Source of the DNA: Tritrichomonas musculus
Lineage: Eukaryota > Parabasalia > Tritrichomonadida > Tritrichomonadidae
Assembly: GCA_039105265.1 (NCBI GenBank)
Contig: JAPFFF010000003.1
Coordinates: 124,001-188,000, forward strand
Length of the DNA stretch: 64,000 nt
Reading direction: 5' to 3'
Part shown: in pieces, positions 10,675-21,073 of the stretch
Numbering within the stretch: position 1 is the first letter of the stretch
How the letters are laid out: each line of letters begins with the position of its first letter
Made by a program: the position numbers and the translations under genes
The notes under the pieces: generated by a model
Databases searched by the model: none
Told to the model about the DNA's origin: nothing
Seen by the model: only the letters and a program-made list of their open reading frames with translations

Positions 10675-11748
10675 TTAAGGATTTTCGTCACCAATATGGC
10701 TTTCAATTTTTTCTGTTTCTGAAGCTTCTCTTTTTAAAATTTTGACAACTAATTGCTGACATCTTTGGTTTAACTGACCAAGCTGATCAGAAAGAAATGA
10801 AAAGGACTCATCAACAGTATATTGATCGAGTTCTTTTTGAGCTAGAACAAGTTTCCAGTTTAATCCTTTAATAATATTCTGTTGCGATTTGAGTTGCTCA
10901 ACAAACTCTTCTGTTACAGGAGGTATTTCTTCTTCTGGCAATTGTTCTGGAGCATTTTTATCTTTAAATTCTTGAAGATGCTTAATAAGATCTTTATCAT
11001 GATTTAATTTTTCAGTTAATAATACATCCATCATTCTTAAAGCGCGGCTTTCTTCTTCAAGAGAGTCGCACTTTACTCTCATTTTATCAATTCTGTTTTT
11101 CATCGTCTCATTATGAACTTCGAGTTCAGCTTTTTGCTCCAATAATGCATCAAGTTCTTTATTAACTCTATCTGCAGCTTCACCAACACCATCTTTAATT
11201 CTAGAATCAATTGCTTGACTTTGCATTTTGGCATACTCTGCTTGCAATCTTTGCAAATCTTCAGCTCTTTTTCGTGATGATCCACCTGTCTTTAATAAAG
11301 CATCAATGTCAAATCCTTCTCCCACTTCGTTTTGTATATCTTTATATAAACTGTCAAGCTCGGATTGAAGTTGATCATTTTGGGCTTTGATAGCTGCTGC
11401 AGTTTCATCAGTTAAATCAGGAGGCGGTGCTTCAATTGGCTTTCCTTCTCGCTTTGTAATTTCCTTTTGAAAATGATCTACTCTTTTTTGCTCAAGTTGG
11501 AGAGATTTCTGAAATGATGTAATTTGACGTTCAAGATCAGATATTTCTTTTTGCTTTTGCTCAGCTGTTGATTCTTCATTTAATTGATTAGCTGCTTCTC
11601 GAACTTGAATTTCTTTTTCGATGGTTTTGATTTCGACTTTTAAGGCTTCTATCTGCTGATCTAGAGGATCATTTTGCGAAGAATCTCCAGAATTGTCATT
11701 AGGAGGCTCATAATCTGCATATGCATTATCACCAATACCAAAAATCAT
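10675..11748 (-). CDS. Coiled-coil protein, function unknown
   Basis: A 357-residue protein with a short acidic, Asn/Asp-rich head (to about residue 28), then long heptad-rich coiled coil (about 29-110 and 170-260) split by a Pro-rich linker around residues 105-115, and a final helical block at 280-345. There is no signal peptide or membrane segment. The low content of Cys, Trp and Gly and the regular Leu/Ile/Lys/Glu spacing suggest a structural or adaptor protein, for example of the flagellar or basal-body apparatus; that role is inference. It lies upstream of the TTL-like gene on the same strand, 200 bp away. Confidence 0.8.
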   Translation of the reverse strand: MIFGIGDNAYADYEPPNDNSGDSSQNDPLDQQIEALKVEIKTIEKEIQVREAANQLNEESTAEQKQKEISDLERQITSFQKSLQLEQKRVDHFQKEITKREGKPIEAPPPDLTDETAAAIKAQNDQLQSELDSLYKDIQNEVGEGFDIDALLKTGGSSRKRAEDLQRLQAEYAKMQSQAIDSRIKDGVGEAADRVNKELDALLEQKAELEVHNETMKNRIDKMRVKCDSLEEESRALRMMDVLLTEKLNHDKDLIKHLQEFKDKNAPEQLPEEEIPPVTEEFVEQLKSQQNIIKGLNWKLVLAQKELDQYTVDESFSFLSDQLGQLNQRCQQLVVKILKREASETEKIESHIGDENP

Positions 11749-12143
11749 GAAATCTGAGATTTTTTTTTATCCAAATTTTATCAAAAAACGTTATTTAAAA
11801 AATTTGAATGGCGAGTTATGATTCGGATTTATTCGTTTTGACCATTAAAAAAACTTTTCTTTTTGCAGCATATAATTATTCTTTACCAAAAACGTGGAAC
11901 TGTTTCCGCATTGGGCTTTAAGCAGATGAAATGTTACAAAAATAATATTTAATATTATCATAAACAATACTTCATCAACTATTTTTTTTATATCATCAAA
12001 AACTCTATTAGCTTCAAATCACAAACCTCAAAATATTTATAGCAAATAAATAGATAATTAAAAACAGTATATTTATTTGACAAATTCAATGCTTATTTAG
12101 CTCGGCTATCAATTGATTTAAAAAAAAAAAAATCTAATTTGAA
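11749..12143. promoter_or_regulatory. Divergent intergenic region (coiled-coil / GH47)
   Basis: 395 bp between two outward-pointing genes, so both promoters must lie here. The mannosidase side ends in a run of 13 A just before the start codon region. I see no canonical trichomonad initiator. Confidence 0.4.
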
Positions 12144-13907
12144 ATGATTCCGAAATCTCGTCCTCATTCAACATTTAAAACACTTTTTTTAGTTTTAGCA
12201 GTTACATTTGCAGGTACATTTTGCGCTTTAATATGGGTAAGATTTATTCCAGATAATATTCATTCTTCTGTTAATCCAGTTAAATTCAAAAAAACATTTT
12301 CGTCTGGCCATGAAACGGAAGAAAAGGTAAATAATGATGACCAAAGAACTGATAAAAAAATAGAAGATCGTAAAACGGAAGAAGAAGCTAATGAAAAACA
12401 TAAGACAGAAAACGAATTTGATGCTGATACAGAAGAACACATGAAAGCTTTTCCTCGCTTATACGCAAAATCATTAAAATCACCTTTATACGAAAAAGAA
12501 TTTCCAAACATCAAAAGCGATCCTGAAAAACAAGCAGCCATTAAAGAAGCATTTTTACATGGATATAGGCATTACTCCAATAAATGTTGGGGCTCAGATG
12601 AATATCTCCCATTATCAGATTCATGCGGTGACTCAATTCATGGCGGTTTAACAATCATTGATTCCCTTTCAACTATAATCATCATGAATCTTCAAGATGA
12701 ATACAAAAAAGCAAAAGAATACATTTTAAACGACTTCGCTATTAATGGAGGATGGTCATTATTTGAATTCATTATTCGAATTTTGGGTGGTCTTTTGTCT
12801 GCAGCAGAATTAACAGGTGATAAAGATTTAATTAAAAAATCTATTTCTGTTGGCGAAGGTGTTTGGTCTGAAGTTGATCGTAATAATGGATTTTACAATT
12901 CATTATGCCGTTTTAATACAAATAGAAATGAAGCTGATCATTCCCTTGACTCGTATTCCATTTCTTGCAGTGGTGGCGGATATTGCCTTGCTGAAGTTGG
13001 AACTTTCCAACTTGAATTTTATGTATTGAGCCGATTATCTGGTGATCCAAAATTCATCAAAACTGGACTTAAAGTTTATGATCAATTATGGAAATCCAAT
13101 CCAAAACAAGGTTTGATTTCAAGCCATCTTGGAGCAGGAACAGATTCATATTATGAATATATTACAAAGGGATATGTGATGACGGGAGGAATCAGTGATG
13201 AAATGCTTCATCGCCATTTATTATTAATGAAAGATATTCGTAATCAACTTCTTTTCAAAACTGCCAATAAAAATCTTGTTGGCCATGGTATTAAAAGTGG
13301 CAGCCAACCAGATCCAATGATTGAACATCTTGCTACTTTCGTAGGCGGAATGGTTGCTGTTGGATCTGTTGAAAAGAATCCTGAACATATTGAAGATTTG
13401 AAGCTTGCAGGACAATTTGCTGATACATATGCAGAGACATATAATCACTTTAAATCGGGAATTATGCCAGAACAAGTTAAATACAACGTTAACAATAAGG
13501 ACGAAAAATCAGATTTCAAGATGGTAGTCGATGGATATATCCTTAGACCTGAAACAGTTGAATCAATTTATTATCTTTGGAAATTTACAGGATTACAGAA
13601 ATACAGAGATTATAATTGGAGAATTTTCAAAGCAATTAACAAATCTTGCAGAGTTGAAAATGGATTCACGTCAATATCCAACCTTGATTCCGAAGAGCCT
13701 TCTCATTCAAATAAAATGGAATCTTTCTTCTTTGCTGAAACTCTTAAATACTTGTATTTAACATTCTCTGATTCTCATCTAATTTCTCCTGCAGAATGGG
13801 TTTTCAATACCGAAGCTCATCCTTTGAGAGTTTGGGACCAAAAAACAATCGAAAAATACAAGAATTTATTTGAATTTGAAAATATCAAAAAGCTCTCAAA
13901 AGAATAG
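12144..13907 (+). CDS. Class I alpha-1,2-mannosidase (GH47)
   Basis: A 587-residue type II membrane glycosidase. A short cytoplasmic tail with basic residues is followed by one membrane segment at about 13-33, a charged Lys/Glu/Asp-rich stem to about 105, and a GH47 catalytic domain from about 110 to 570. Family blocks include AFLHGYRHYSNKCWGSDE, DSIHGGLTIIDSLST, the FIIRILGGLLSA block, and AEVGTFQLEFYVLSRLSGD. Near the C-terminus is FNTEAHPL, whose Thr coordinates the calcium ion in ER mannosidase I. The TEAHP motif and anchored topology fit ER/Golgi processing mannosidases rather than EDEM. It would trim terminal alpha-1,2-mannose from N-glycans in the ER or Golgi lumen. Trichomonads make short Man5-type precursors, so the substrate range may differ from animals. 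Confidence 0.95.
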   Translation: MIPKSRPHSTFKTLFLVLAVTFAGTFCALIWVRFIPDNIHSSVNPVKFKKTFSSGHETEEKVNNDDQRTDKKIEDRKTEEEANEKHKTENEFDADTEEHMKAFPRLYAKSLKSPLYEKEFPNIKSDPEKQAAIKEAFLHGYRHYSNKCWGSDEYLPLSDSCGDSIHGGLTIIDSLSTIIIMNLQDEYKKAKEYILNDFAINGGWSLFEFIIRILGGLLSAAELTGDKDLIKKSISVGEGVWSEVDRNNGFYNSLCRFNTNRNEADHSLDSYSISCSGGGYCLAEVGTFQLEFYVLSRLSGDPKFIKTGLKVYDQLWKSNPKQGLISSHLGAGTDSYYEYITKGYVMTGGISDEMLHRHLLLMKDIRNQLLFKTANKNLVGHGIKSGSQPDPMIEHLATFVGGMVAVGSVEKNPEHIEDLKLAGQFADTYAETYNHFKSGIMPEQVKYNVNNKDEKSDFKMVVDGYILRPETVESIYYLWKFTGLQKYRDYNWRIFKAINKSCRVENGFTSISNLDSEEPSHSNKMESFFFAETLKYLYLTFSDSHLISPAEWVFNTEAHPLRVWDQKTIEKYKNLFEFENIKKLSKE

Positions 13908-14216
13908 ATATCTTTCATTTATTTAAAATAATATTTATTTGAAACTATTTTTATATTTGAGTAGTAATAAAGAATATTTTATTTTTTTTTGCCAAATTGC
14001 GTTTTGTTCTTAAATATGGAAAAATGTAAAATGACGTTAATGTTAATATAAACAAAACCATTTGAATATCGAATAAATTGAGAAAAATCATATTAAATCA
14101 TATTCTTTCCATGAAAATTGTTAATATGAAAATAAGAAATCTGAGAAAATCGGCAATCGAAATAGTTCTTAACGTAAAACAAAATTTCTCATCATAATAA
14201 ATTTTTGATTGACAAG
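13908..14216. other. Short convergent intergenic region
   Basis: 309 bp between two gene ends with nothing recognised beyond poly-T and AT-rich sequence. It would carry two 3' ends. Confidence 0.5.
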
Positions 14217-14642
14217 TTAATTAATAATATCAGCAATTTGAAAAGATTTTTCATAACAAGAAATTGTTTGCTTCCCTTCTCTAAAAGTGAAACGTAATAT
14301 GTAAGAGCCTGGATTTAATGTTGCTGGAAGGTGAATTTGATTTTTGTATAAAACTGGCGAAAATGAAGCTGGGCATCGTAGAACGTTATCACGACATAAA
14401 GTATCACGAATGCGGAAAACAGGAATTCTATTATCTTCCGAAAGCACTTGAATTTCTAGAAATGGATTTTCGATTTGATAAGTCAATTCTGCATAAAAGC
14501 TAAAAGATAAAGTGCCTGCCCTAGGAATATTTGGACTTGTCATTTCAAATTTTTTAATTTTGAAGACGTTTTTATCTTGACATGAATTTATATTTGTTTC
14601 TTGTAAAGCTGAAGAGATAAATAAGGGGTAAAGTAAAATCAT
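14217..14642 (-). CDS. Small secreted ML-domain (NPC2/MD-2-like) protein
   Basis: 141 residues with a short hydrophobic N-terminus (MILLYPLFISSALQ) that looks like a signal peptide, then a beta-rich domain with cysteines near residues 21, 83, 90 and 128. The layout (early Cys; RC-PASFSPVLYKNQIHLPATL-NPGSYILRFTF; late ISCYEKSFQI) matches the ML lipid-recognition fold of NPC2, MD-2 and phosphatidylglycerol/phosphatidylinositol transfer proteins, in which a beta sandwich held by disulfides encloses a lipid. Likely role: binding sterol or phospholipid in endosomes or outside the cell. Trichomonads scavenge cholesterol, so an NPC2-like job is plausible but inferred. Confidence 0.65.
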   Translation of the reverse strand: MILLYPLFISSALQETNINSCQDKNVFKIKKFEMTSPNIPRAGTLSFSFYAELTYQIENPFLEIQVLSEDNRIPVFRIRDTLCRDNVLRCPASFSPVLYKNQIHLPATLNPGSYILRFTFREGKQTISCYEKSFQIADIIN

Positions 14643-14816
14643 ATTAAAATGGTGAAATAATGGTCAATTAATCAACCTAAAACATAAAAACTCAAATAGA
14701 AACAAAGCAATTCAAAACGAAAGAGTTGATTTCTCCAATATTATATATGAAAAATAACCAATGAAATTCTGATACAAAAAATTTTATATATAATATAATA
14801 AAATATAATATCAATA

Positions 14817-16718
14817 TCATAAATAACCATTTGCTTTCAAACATTCTTGAACAGCCAAACTAATGGCTTCTGGCGTTTCTCTATCATTTTCATCTATATC
14901 TTGATCCATACAAACTTTACTGCTAATATCTTGAATTCCATATTTTAATTTTTTATAACTAGCTTCAGTAAGTAAAGGAGCAACAACTTGGGTAAAATAT
15001 TCCCAGTGAAAATCAAAAGAATCCATAGATCTTGGATCATCAATGAAGCCAGCAGTACGATCAACAACGTATAATGTTTTCTCAACCAACTTATTAATTG
15101 TATCTATATAAATGGAATCAGGAATATTTAACATATCGAGAAATTGTGTCATTACATCAATTGCTCCTTGAAAATGCGATTCAAGATGACCAATTTCTCC
15201 CCATTGAATCTTTTCAGGTGGTAATACATCAGCCCACATAACAATAAAAGTATGAATAAGCATATCTTCAACTATACAGATTGATTCTTCAAATTCATCA
15301 ATGACTTTTTGACCATTTGGAAATGGATATCCTGTGATTTGTTTGAAATGATCAACTAGTTCTGGAAAGATGAGAAGTTTTACTGCTGTAAGCTGAGTAA
15401 TAATTACACAGAAATGTTCAACAGAAGGAGTTACATTGTTTATAAGAATAAAGCAGCCTTTAAAATATGATGCAATTAGCTTTTTTAATTGAGCGGATGC
15501 ATCATAAAACATTGCTGGAAGATAAAGCGATTTCATTTCTTGGAGAAATTGAAAAACATGCGATCTAAAATATATACAAGAATTAGAAAGTGGAAAATCT
15601 TTAGGATCAATATATCGAATTCCTTCATTATTTATATCCCAATCATCATCTGCAATTGAATCTGCAATTTCTTTTATTCTGTGCTGCGCAGCATGAGTCA
15701 GAAGAGTTCTAAAATGATCTGGTAATGAATCAAATACATTTAAAGTTGAAATTCCAAGCTCCTCAAGTTTTGATAAAGAATGTTGCATAATAATTACCGA
15801 ATCTTTGACAACATTATAGTTGCCAATAAAAATTTCGGGATGCTCAAATGGAATATAATCTTCGACCATTTTTGTAGCCCAACCAACAATATTGTTATAA
15901 TATTTCTTTTTAAAAATTCCCATAAATACATGGACACAATCTATTATCTCTGTAGCTAAAGTATCTGTTACTTCTCGTATATATTGGAGAAGTTTTCCAT
16001 CATTCTGTATTAAATTAATTTTCTCATCGATTTGCTGAGTTGAATACTTTAAAAAAAGCTTAATACTCTCATCAGTAAAACCAAGTTTAATTAAATATTT
16101 GAATTCATTTTGATATAATTCAGAATTGAATTCTGTTGATTTTAGCCTACTTACAGTATCTCTATGAATACTATTACTGGATTTTTGAACCCAATCTTCA
16201 ATTTTTTTGAGTGGAACATAGTTACCACTTTTTGCGTTACTTGAAAGAGCTTTCCTTGTTTTAATTACAAGATCAATCGATTCGCTTATTCTATGCTGCT
16301 GAACAAGGCATTCATACAAAATAGGCGCGTCTATTATTGTATGAGGTTGCTTAATTATTTCTGAATCTTTAATTTTTGGAGAAGTAGGTATTTCATCAAA
16401 ACATGGTTTTGGATATTGCTTTGCTTCTTTAACTAGATTTTGAATTTCAGCGATTTTTTGAGGAAATTCAAGAAATTCTCTTTCGTACATTGAAATTACT
16501 TGCGATAAATTAACAAAAAGAGATGAATCTCTTTCCAATGTAACAACAATTTTACCATTAACTTGAGTTTTAAGTTGATTTAAATTTTCAACTTTTGATT
16601 CAATTTTACTTGTGCTAGAATCTTCGCAAATTCGTTTTGTAACTTTACTAAGGTTAAAATTTTTGGAGTTGAAGTCCATTTCATCATTGATAGCTACAGA
16701 ATCATTAAATAAACTCAT
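14817..16718 (-). CDS. Exocyst complex subunit Exo84-like
   Basis: A 633-residue helical protein starting at the ATG of MSLFNDSVAIND; the open frame extends ten codons further upstream but has no ATG there. Helical rods typical of exocyst subunits cover about 140-600. The block ESIDLVIKTRKALSS, then EVTDTLATEIIDCVHVFMGIFKKKYYNNIVGWA (with a break in conservation) and VEDYIPFEHPEIFIGN, parallels the Exo84 region where the cargo-binding rod bundles meet. The following block, RTLLTHAAQHRIKEIADSIADDDWD, fits the C-terminal Exo84 fold ('...LDAAL..DDWE'). The exocyst tethers secretory vesicles to the plasma membrane. The N-terminal 50 residues carry a coiled-coil-like segment as in yeast Exo84; a PH domain is not evident. 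Alternative: another CATCHR-family tether subunit. Confidence 0.65.
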   Translation of the reverse strand: MSLFNDSVAINDEMDFNSKNFNLSKVTKRICEDSSTSKIESKVENLNQLKTQVNGKIVVTLERDSSLFVNLSQVISMYEREFLEFPQKIAEIQNLVKEAKQYPKPCFDEIPTSPKIKDSEIIKQPHTIIDAPILYECLVQQHRISESIDLVIKTRKALSSNAKSGNYVPLKKIEDWVQKSSNSIHRDTVSRLKSTEFNSELYQNEFKYLIKLGFTDESIKLFLKYSTQQIDEKINLIQNDGKLLQYIREVTDTLATEIIDCVHVFMGIFKKKYYNNIVGWATKMVEDYIPFEHPEIFIGNYNVVKDSVIIMQHSLSKLEELGISTLNVFDSLPDHFRTLLTHAAQHRIKEIADSIADDDWDINNEGIRYIDPKDFPLSNSCIYFRSHVFQFLQEMKSLYLPAMFYDASAQLKKLIASYFKGCFILINNVTPSVEHFCVIITQLTAVKLLIFPELVDHFKQITGYPFPNGQKVIDEFEESICIVEDMLIHTFIVMWADVLPPEKIQWGEIGHLESHFQGAIDVMTQFLDMLNIPDSIYIDTINKLVEKTLYVVDRTAGFIDDPRSMDSFDFHWEYFTQVVAPLLTEASYKKLKYGIQDISSKVCMDQDIDENDRETPEAISLAVQECLKANGYL

Positions 16719-17471
16719 CGTTGAAATAAAAATTTTCAATTCTATCAAGAAAAATTCAAAACTAATTTTGTTTGAAAAATTTTCGTTATTGCTTTGAGCA
16801 AACGATTTGAAATTGAAAAAGAAACTTTTCCATAATTTAGTGTCTACATGTATTTATTAATATAAATATGTACTTTATTGAGAAAAAAATTCTGAAATTA
16901 AAAATATTTATCATCTGACTTTAGAAATTAGGCTTATAATAGCACTGATCAGGTGCTCGCTTAATAAAGCAATATCCCAATTATATAACTTAATATGAGA
17001 AATTATAATTGTAAAAAAATTATTCTTTTGATAAATAATTAAAAGTTAATTTAAGGAATATAATAAAAAATTCTATGGATATACCTCCCATATCTTTTTG
17101 ATGATGATTTTTCATAAAAATATCAAAAAAGATATCAAAAAAGATATTTCATTCAATTAAATCTTATTGAAACAGGTTTTATAATGAAATTTTAAAGATA
17201 AAACAATTTATAAAAAGATATACACTCCATTTTATTGTTGATAATGAATTTGCAAATTCATCATTTTATTGTTCATATAGCCAGCCAAATAAATATTGAA
17301 ATTTCTTCAAACCAAAAGACCAAATAAAAATTACGTAATAAAAATAAAAAGAATGACATAAATTGCATAAGTTCTATCAACAATCCTTGTAAACCCAAAA
17401 TTATTTTTGTCTAAATTTATGCCCAATATTTCAAAATCTTTTAACGTATTTTTCATCCAGCAAAAGATAAA
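16719..17471. other. Divergent intergenic region with small repeats
   Basis: About 750 bp between the Exo84-like gene and the ankyrin gene, which diverge. It holds a 13-bp near-perfect tandem repeat (core ATCAAAAAAGAT, about 17127-17150) and a 17-bp near-palindrome at about 16938-16954 (AGCACTGATCAGGTGCT). No coding sequence seen. Confidence 0.5.
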
Positions 17472-18533
17472 ATGGATTATCAAGCATATATAAATAAAAT
17501 GAATAATATACAAAATCTTTTTTTAAGGTTTTTAGATGATGAATCAAATTTAGTGGATATTAATGAAATTACAAATTTCAATTATTTCGATGATTTACAA
17601 AAAGATGAAAAGAAAGATAGATTAACAGACATATTTCTTTTAATAAGTCACATCACAGCGAATCACCACCGTCCTCCTGACTTTTATTCAAAAATTGAAA
17701 AACTATTTTCACCATTCATTGAAGAAATGAAGCAGAACCTAACGAATGATGAAATCTATCAAATTTTTAAAGAAAACAGGCTAGTTTTGCTTTTTCTTTT
17801 CCATAAACAAGTATTAAAAATAGATGAAAACATATCAAAATCGTTACCAAAATTTTTCACCTATGAAAAAGTTCAATTTTTTTCAGAAGGATTGATTCAA
17901 TTGAATGAAAACATTCAATTTGAAGAACATGACAGGAAAAGAAGAATTGGTGAAAATGATAATTATATTTGCCAATTGATTCGTAATGATTCAATTGATG
18001 ATTTTATAATTTACGTTAATCAATCAAATATTCCATTGACAAGTCAAATTCTTCCATCGAAATATGAAACGAATCCGTATTTACTTTTCTATACTTGTAC
18101 TACGTTAATTGAATATGCGGCTTTCTTTGGATCTATTCAAATATTCAATTATTTACGAATGAACAATGTCGAAGTCAACCAATCATTGTTGCCTTTTGCA
18201 ATTTATTCAAACAATGCACAAATGATTCATCTTATTGAAGAATGTCTAGGTTGTATTGATTGTAACTACATTGAAAATTGCATAATTGTATCATTGAAAT
18301 GTCATCATAATGATATTGCAAATTACTTTTTGAGTATTTCACAAATCGATGACTTTTCTGAATATGTAATTCAATACAGTAACTACTCAATGTTTGATGA
18401 AAACACTTATAAATATTTATATCAATACGTTCTAAGTTGCAATGATTCAATTGTAAAGATTCTTTTGAAAAATCCAAGTGCTGACTTGATTTATAATGAT
18501 GCTTTAGTTCATAATTTTTTTTTTTTTTTATGA
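17472..18533 (+). CDS. N-terminal part of an ankyrin-repeat protein (trichomonad DUF3447 type)
   Basis: 353 codons. The N-terminal 120 residues are helical and charged. About residues 205-265 (TTLIEYAAFFGSIQIFNYLR, then LLPFAIYSNNAQMIHLIEE) match the DUF3447-like block that heads hundreds of trichomonad ankyrin proteins, followed by degenerate ankyrin helices to about 345 (IVKILLKNPSADLIYND). The frame then runs into a 14-nt poly-T tract and ends, whereas the downstream DNA continues with typical ankyrin units for another 2.4 kb. So this is either a short protein or the first part of a longer gene that is now split. Possible role: protein-protein binding; the partner is unknown. Confidence 0.75.
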   Translation: MDYQAYINKMNNIQNLFLRFLDDESNLVDINEITNFNYFDDLQKDEKKDRLTDIFLLISHITANHHRPPDFYSKIEKLFSPFIEEMKQNLTNDEIYQIFKENRLVLLFLFHKQVLKIDENISKSLPKFFTYEKVQFFSEGLIQLNENIQFEEHDRKRRIGENDNYICQLIRNDSIDDFIIYVNQSNIPLTSQILPSKYETNPYLLFYTCTTLIEYAAFFGSIQIFNYLRMNNVEVNQSLLPFAIYSNNAQMIHLIEECLGCIDCNYIENCIIVSLKCHHNDIANYFLSISQIDDFSEYVIQYSNYSMFDENTYKYLYQYVLSCNDSIVKILLKNPSADLIYNDALVHNFFFFL

Positions 18534-18596
18534 AATTTCATTTCACTTTTTTTTTAAATTCTGTTTTATTCTTTTTTTTTTTTTTTTTAATAATTC

Positions 18597-20940
18597 AGCA
18601 CTATTTACGGCTGTTAAAAGAGGTAAAAGAGAGATCGTTAAGCTTTTATTGGCAAATGAAAAGACTGGCAATTGTAAGATAAGCATTCTAAAATTTAGTG
18701 TTTTTTTCATAAAATTTTTTTATAAAAAAATTAATAATGACATTTGTATTATTGTTGTTTTTATTACATTTATAATTGTATTATTTAATGAATATGCATT
18801 CAATGAAGCAATGGAGAATGGATATGAAGATATTGTATATTTGTTATTGAGTTCAAACATTGATGTCAACTTTGCATCCATTCTAAATTTGAATTTTAAA
18901 TTGCATTTTTTTTTTGTTTTTGAATGAAGGAGTTATACTTTGCATTTAAATAAAACGCCACTGTATATTGCTGTTGAAAATAACAACAAAGATTTATTTC
19001 ATTTACTATTAAAAAATAAAAATATTGACGTCAACAAGGGACAATATGAGCCTCCATTATTTATTGCTGTCATTAATGGAAATAAAGAATTTGTTGAACT
19101 TTTATTAGAAAATGAAAATATTGATATCAATCTCGAATTCATTTGAAGTTTATTCTTTTAAATTACATTTTTAATTTTATGCTTGAATAACATTTTAAAC
19201 TCATAAATGATATTTATGATGTTTTAAAAAATCATTTTTAGTTTATATAATTTCATTTTTACTAGTTTTCAAACAAAATTTATTTTATTGATTTCTAATA
19301 CAACTGTAACTTATGCTGCAATTGAAAAAGGTGATAAACAAATTGTTGAACTTATATTAAAAAAACCAAACATAAATATTAACAAAGCATATGTTTTGAA
19401 TACAAATATATTTTATTCAATTTCAAATAAAGAATTTCATCATGTTTTTTTTTTTTTAGGTGTTATGGCATTCCAAATATCAAGAAGTTTCATAAAGTTA
19501 AAAATACATGAATTTCATCTAATTCACAAATTTTATGCATTTTATTACGTTAAAATATCTTTAATTTCATTATGTTTTGAATTATTTAAATTTCATAAAG
19601 TTTTTTTTTTTTTTATATTTTTTAATGATGATATTTATATTAATTTATATTCATAAAACATTATTGTCTTTGGCTATTGAAAAAGGATATATTGAAATCA
19701 TTCAAATGTTGTTGTCATATCCTGGAATAGATGTCAATATGAAATTCATTTCAACAAATATTTTTTTTTATAAATGAAATTTAATCATTTATGTTTTCAT
19801 ACAATTTTTCATTTAAAATATATTTCATTACATTCTTCTTGTTTTATTTTTATGAAGAAATTAGATTTGTAAAGTTTATTACATTAAAAACATATTGTTT
19901 TTGATTGTATTTGAATTATAAGTTTTCATTCGATTTCAAACATAATGTTTTTTTTAAATAGAGTTTTAAATTTTTTATCATTTTGGATGAAATTTGATTT
20001 GCAATTTTAATAATACTGCACTTACATATGCAATTAAGAAAGGCAATATAGACATTGTTAAACTTTTATTAAATAATCCAAATGTTGATGTTAATTGTGT
20101 AACTGTTTTTTAAATTCATTGTTTTATCATTTAGTTTAAAATTAATTTTGTAATTGATCAGGTTTATTTTTGTTTTTATTTTTAAGGAAACACCATTGAC
20201 GATTGCAATTTATGAAGGAAATAAAGACATTGTTCAGTTGTTATTATCTCATCCTCAAATTGATGTCAATTTATTTGTAATTTTAAAAAAATAATTATTT
20301 TTTTTAATTCAGTTTAATTTTTTTTATTTTTTTATAACATTTCTAATTCAATAGATTTAATTATGTAATTTTCAATTTTCATTGATTTATAATGTTTTAC
20401 AATTTTGAAGATTTGTAAATGGAATTCAATTCAATATATTTCAAAAAACTCCCTTAATTGCAGCTATTATACATGAAAAAGAAGAAATAGTCAAGCTTTT
20501 ATTATCAAATCCTAATATTGACATTAATCTTCAAGTCATTTCAAATTTATTCGTTTTATATTGATGTTTTCAAACGAAATGATTTTATAATATTTGAATT
20601 TCAATGATTTCATCAAAATCAAATTCGATACGTAATGAAATTAAGCAAAATTTTTATTTTGTTTTGTTTTACAAAATTCCATTGTTCGTTGCTGTTGAAG
20701 TTGGAAATATAAATATTGTTAAGTTGTTATTATCAAGTCCTAAAATCGATGTAAACATGAAAATTATTTTAATAACTTCATTTTTTCATAATGTTTTAAT
20801 GCATAGAAATGTTTATAACATTTATATTTTTGTATTCTCAAAAGACAGCATTGTTATTTGCTCTAAAACTTGGCAAAAAAGAAATCATCCAGCTTTTATT
20901 ATCCCATCCAAATATTGATATCAATGCTAACCTCATTTGA
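18597..20940 (+). pseudogene. Ankyrin-repeat array interrupted by AT-rich spacers
   Basis: Eleven recognisable 30-residue ankyrin units continue the preceding gene, in order and on the same strand, but most are separated by 80-270 bp of very AT-rich DNA. Units lie at about 18597-18674, 18787-18873, two fused at 18943-19134, then 19288-19390, 19651-19743, 20012-20099, 20187-20276, 20442-20538, 20667-20760 and 20842-20937. Each starts near 'KTPL..AI..GN' and ends with 'ID(V/I)N' plus two to four residues; spacers always enter the same loop after that. Phase is not kept between units, and the spacers lack consistent GT...AG ends or the trichomonad branch/acceptor motif. A decayed gene is most likely; splicing of unusual introns is the alternative. 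Confidence 0.7.
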
Positions 20941-21016
20941 TATAAAAAATAATTGAAATAAAAATTCAATCTTAAAACAATTGAAAAAGTTTTTTTTTTT
21001 TTTTTTTTTTAATTTA

Positions 21017-21073
21017 CCAGTTTGTGGAACCTACTTTTTGAGCGAAGCTCAAAAAGTAGGTTCCACAAACTGG
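21017..21073. repeat. Perfect 57-bp hairpin (27-bp arms, 3-nt loop)
   Basis: Left arm 21017-21043 begins CCAGTTTGTGGAACC and ends TTTTTGAGC. The loop is GAA, and the right arm at 21047-21073 is the exact reverse complement. A 23-nt poly-T precedes it. A weaker outer pairing (AATTGAAAA at about 20980 with TTTTCAATT after 21074) continues the inverted symmetry. It is not a simple terminator of the neighbouring genes because the arms are long and GC-richer than the surroundings. Confidence 0.9.

Noticed and set aside
16719-16748. Ten-codon upstream extension of the Exo84-like frame
   Set aside because: It contains no ATG; the first ATG is at 16718.
18534-20940. Ordinary spliceosomal introns in the ankyrin array
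   Set aside because: Only some spacers start with GTAA-like or end in AG, and none shows the conserved 3' motif typical of trichomonad introns; not consistent enough to call introns.
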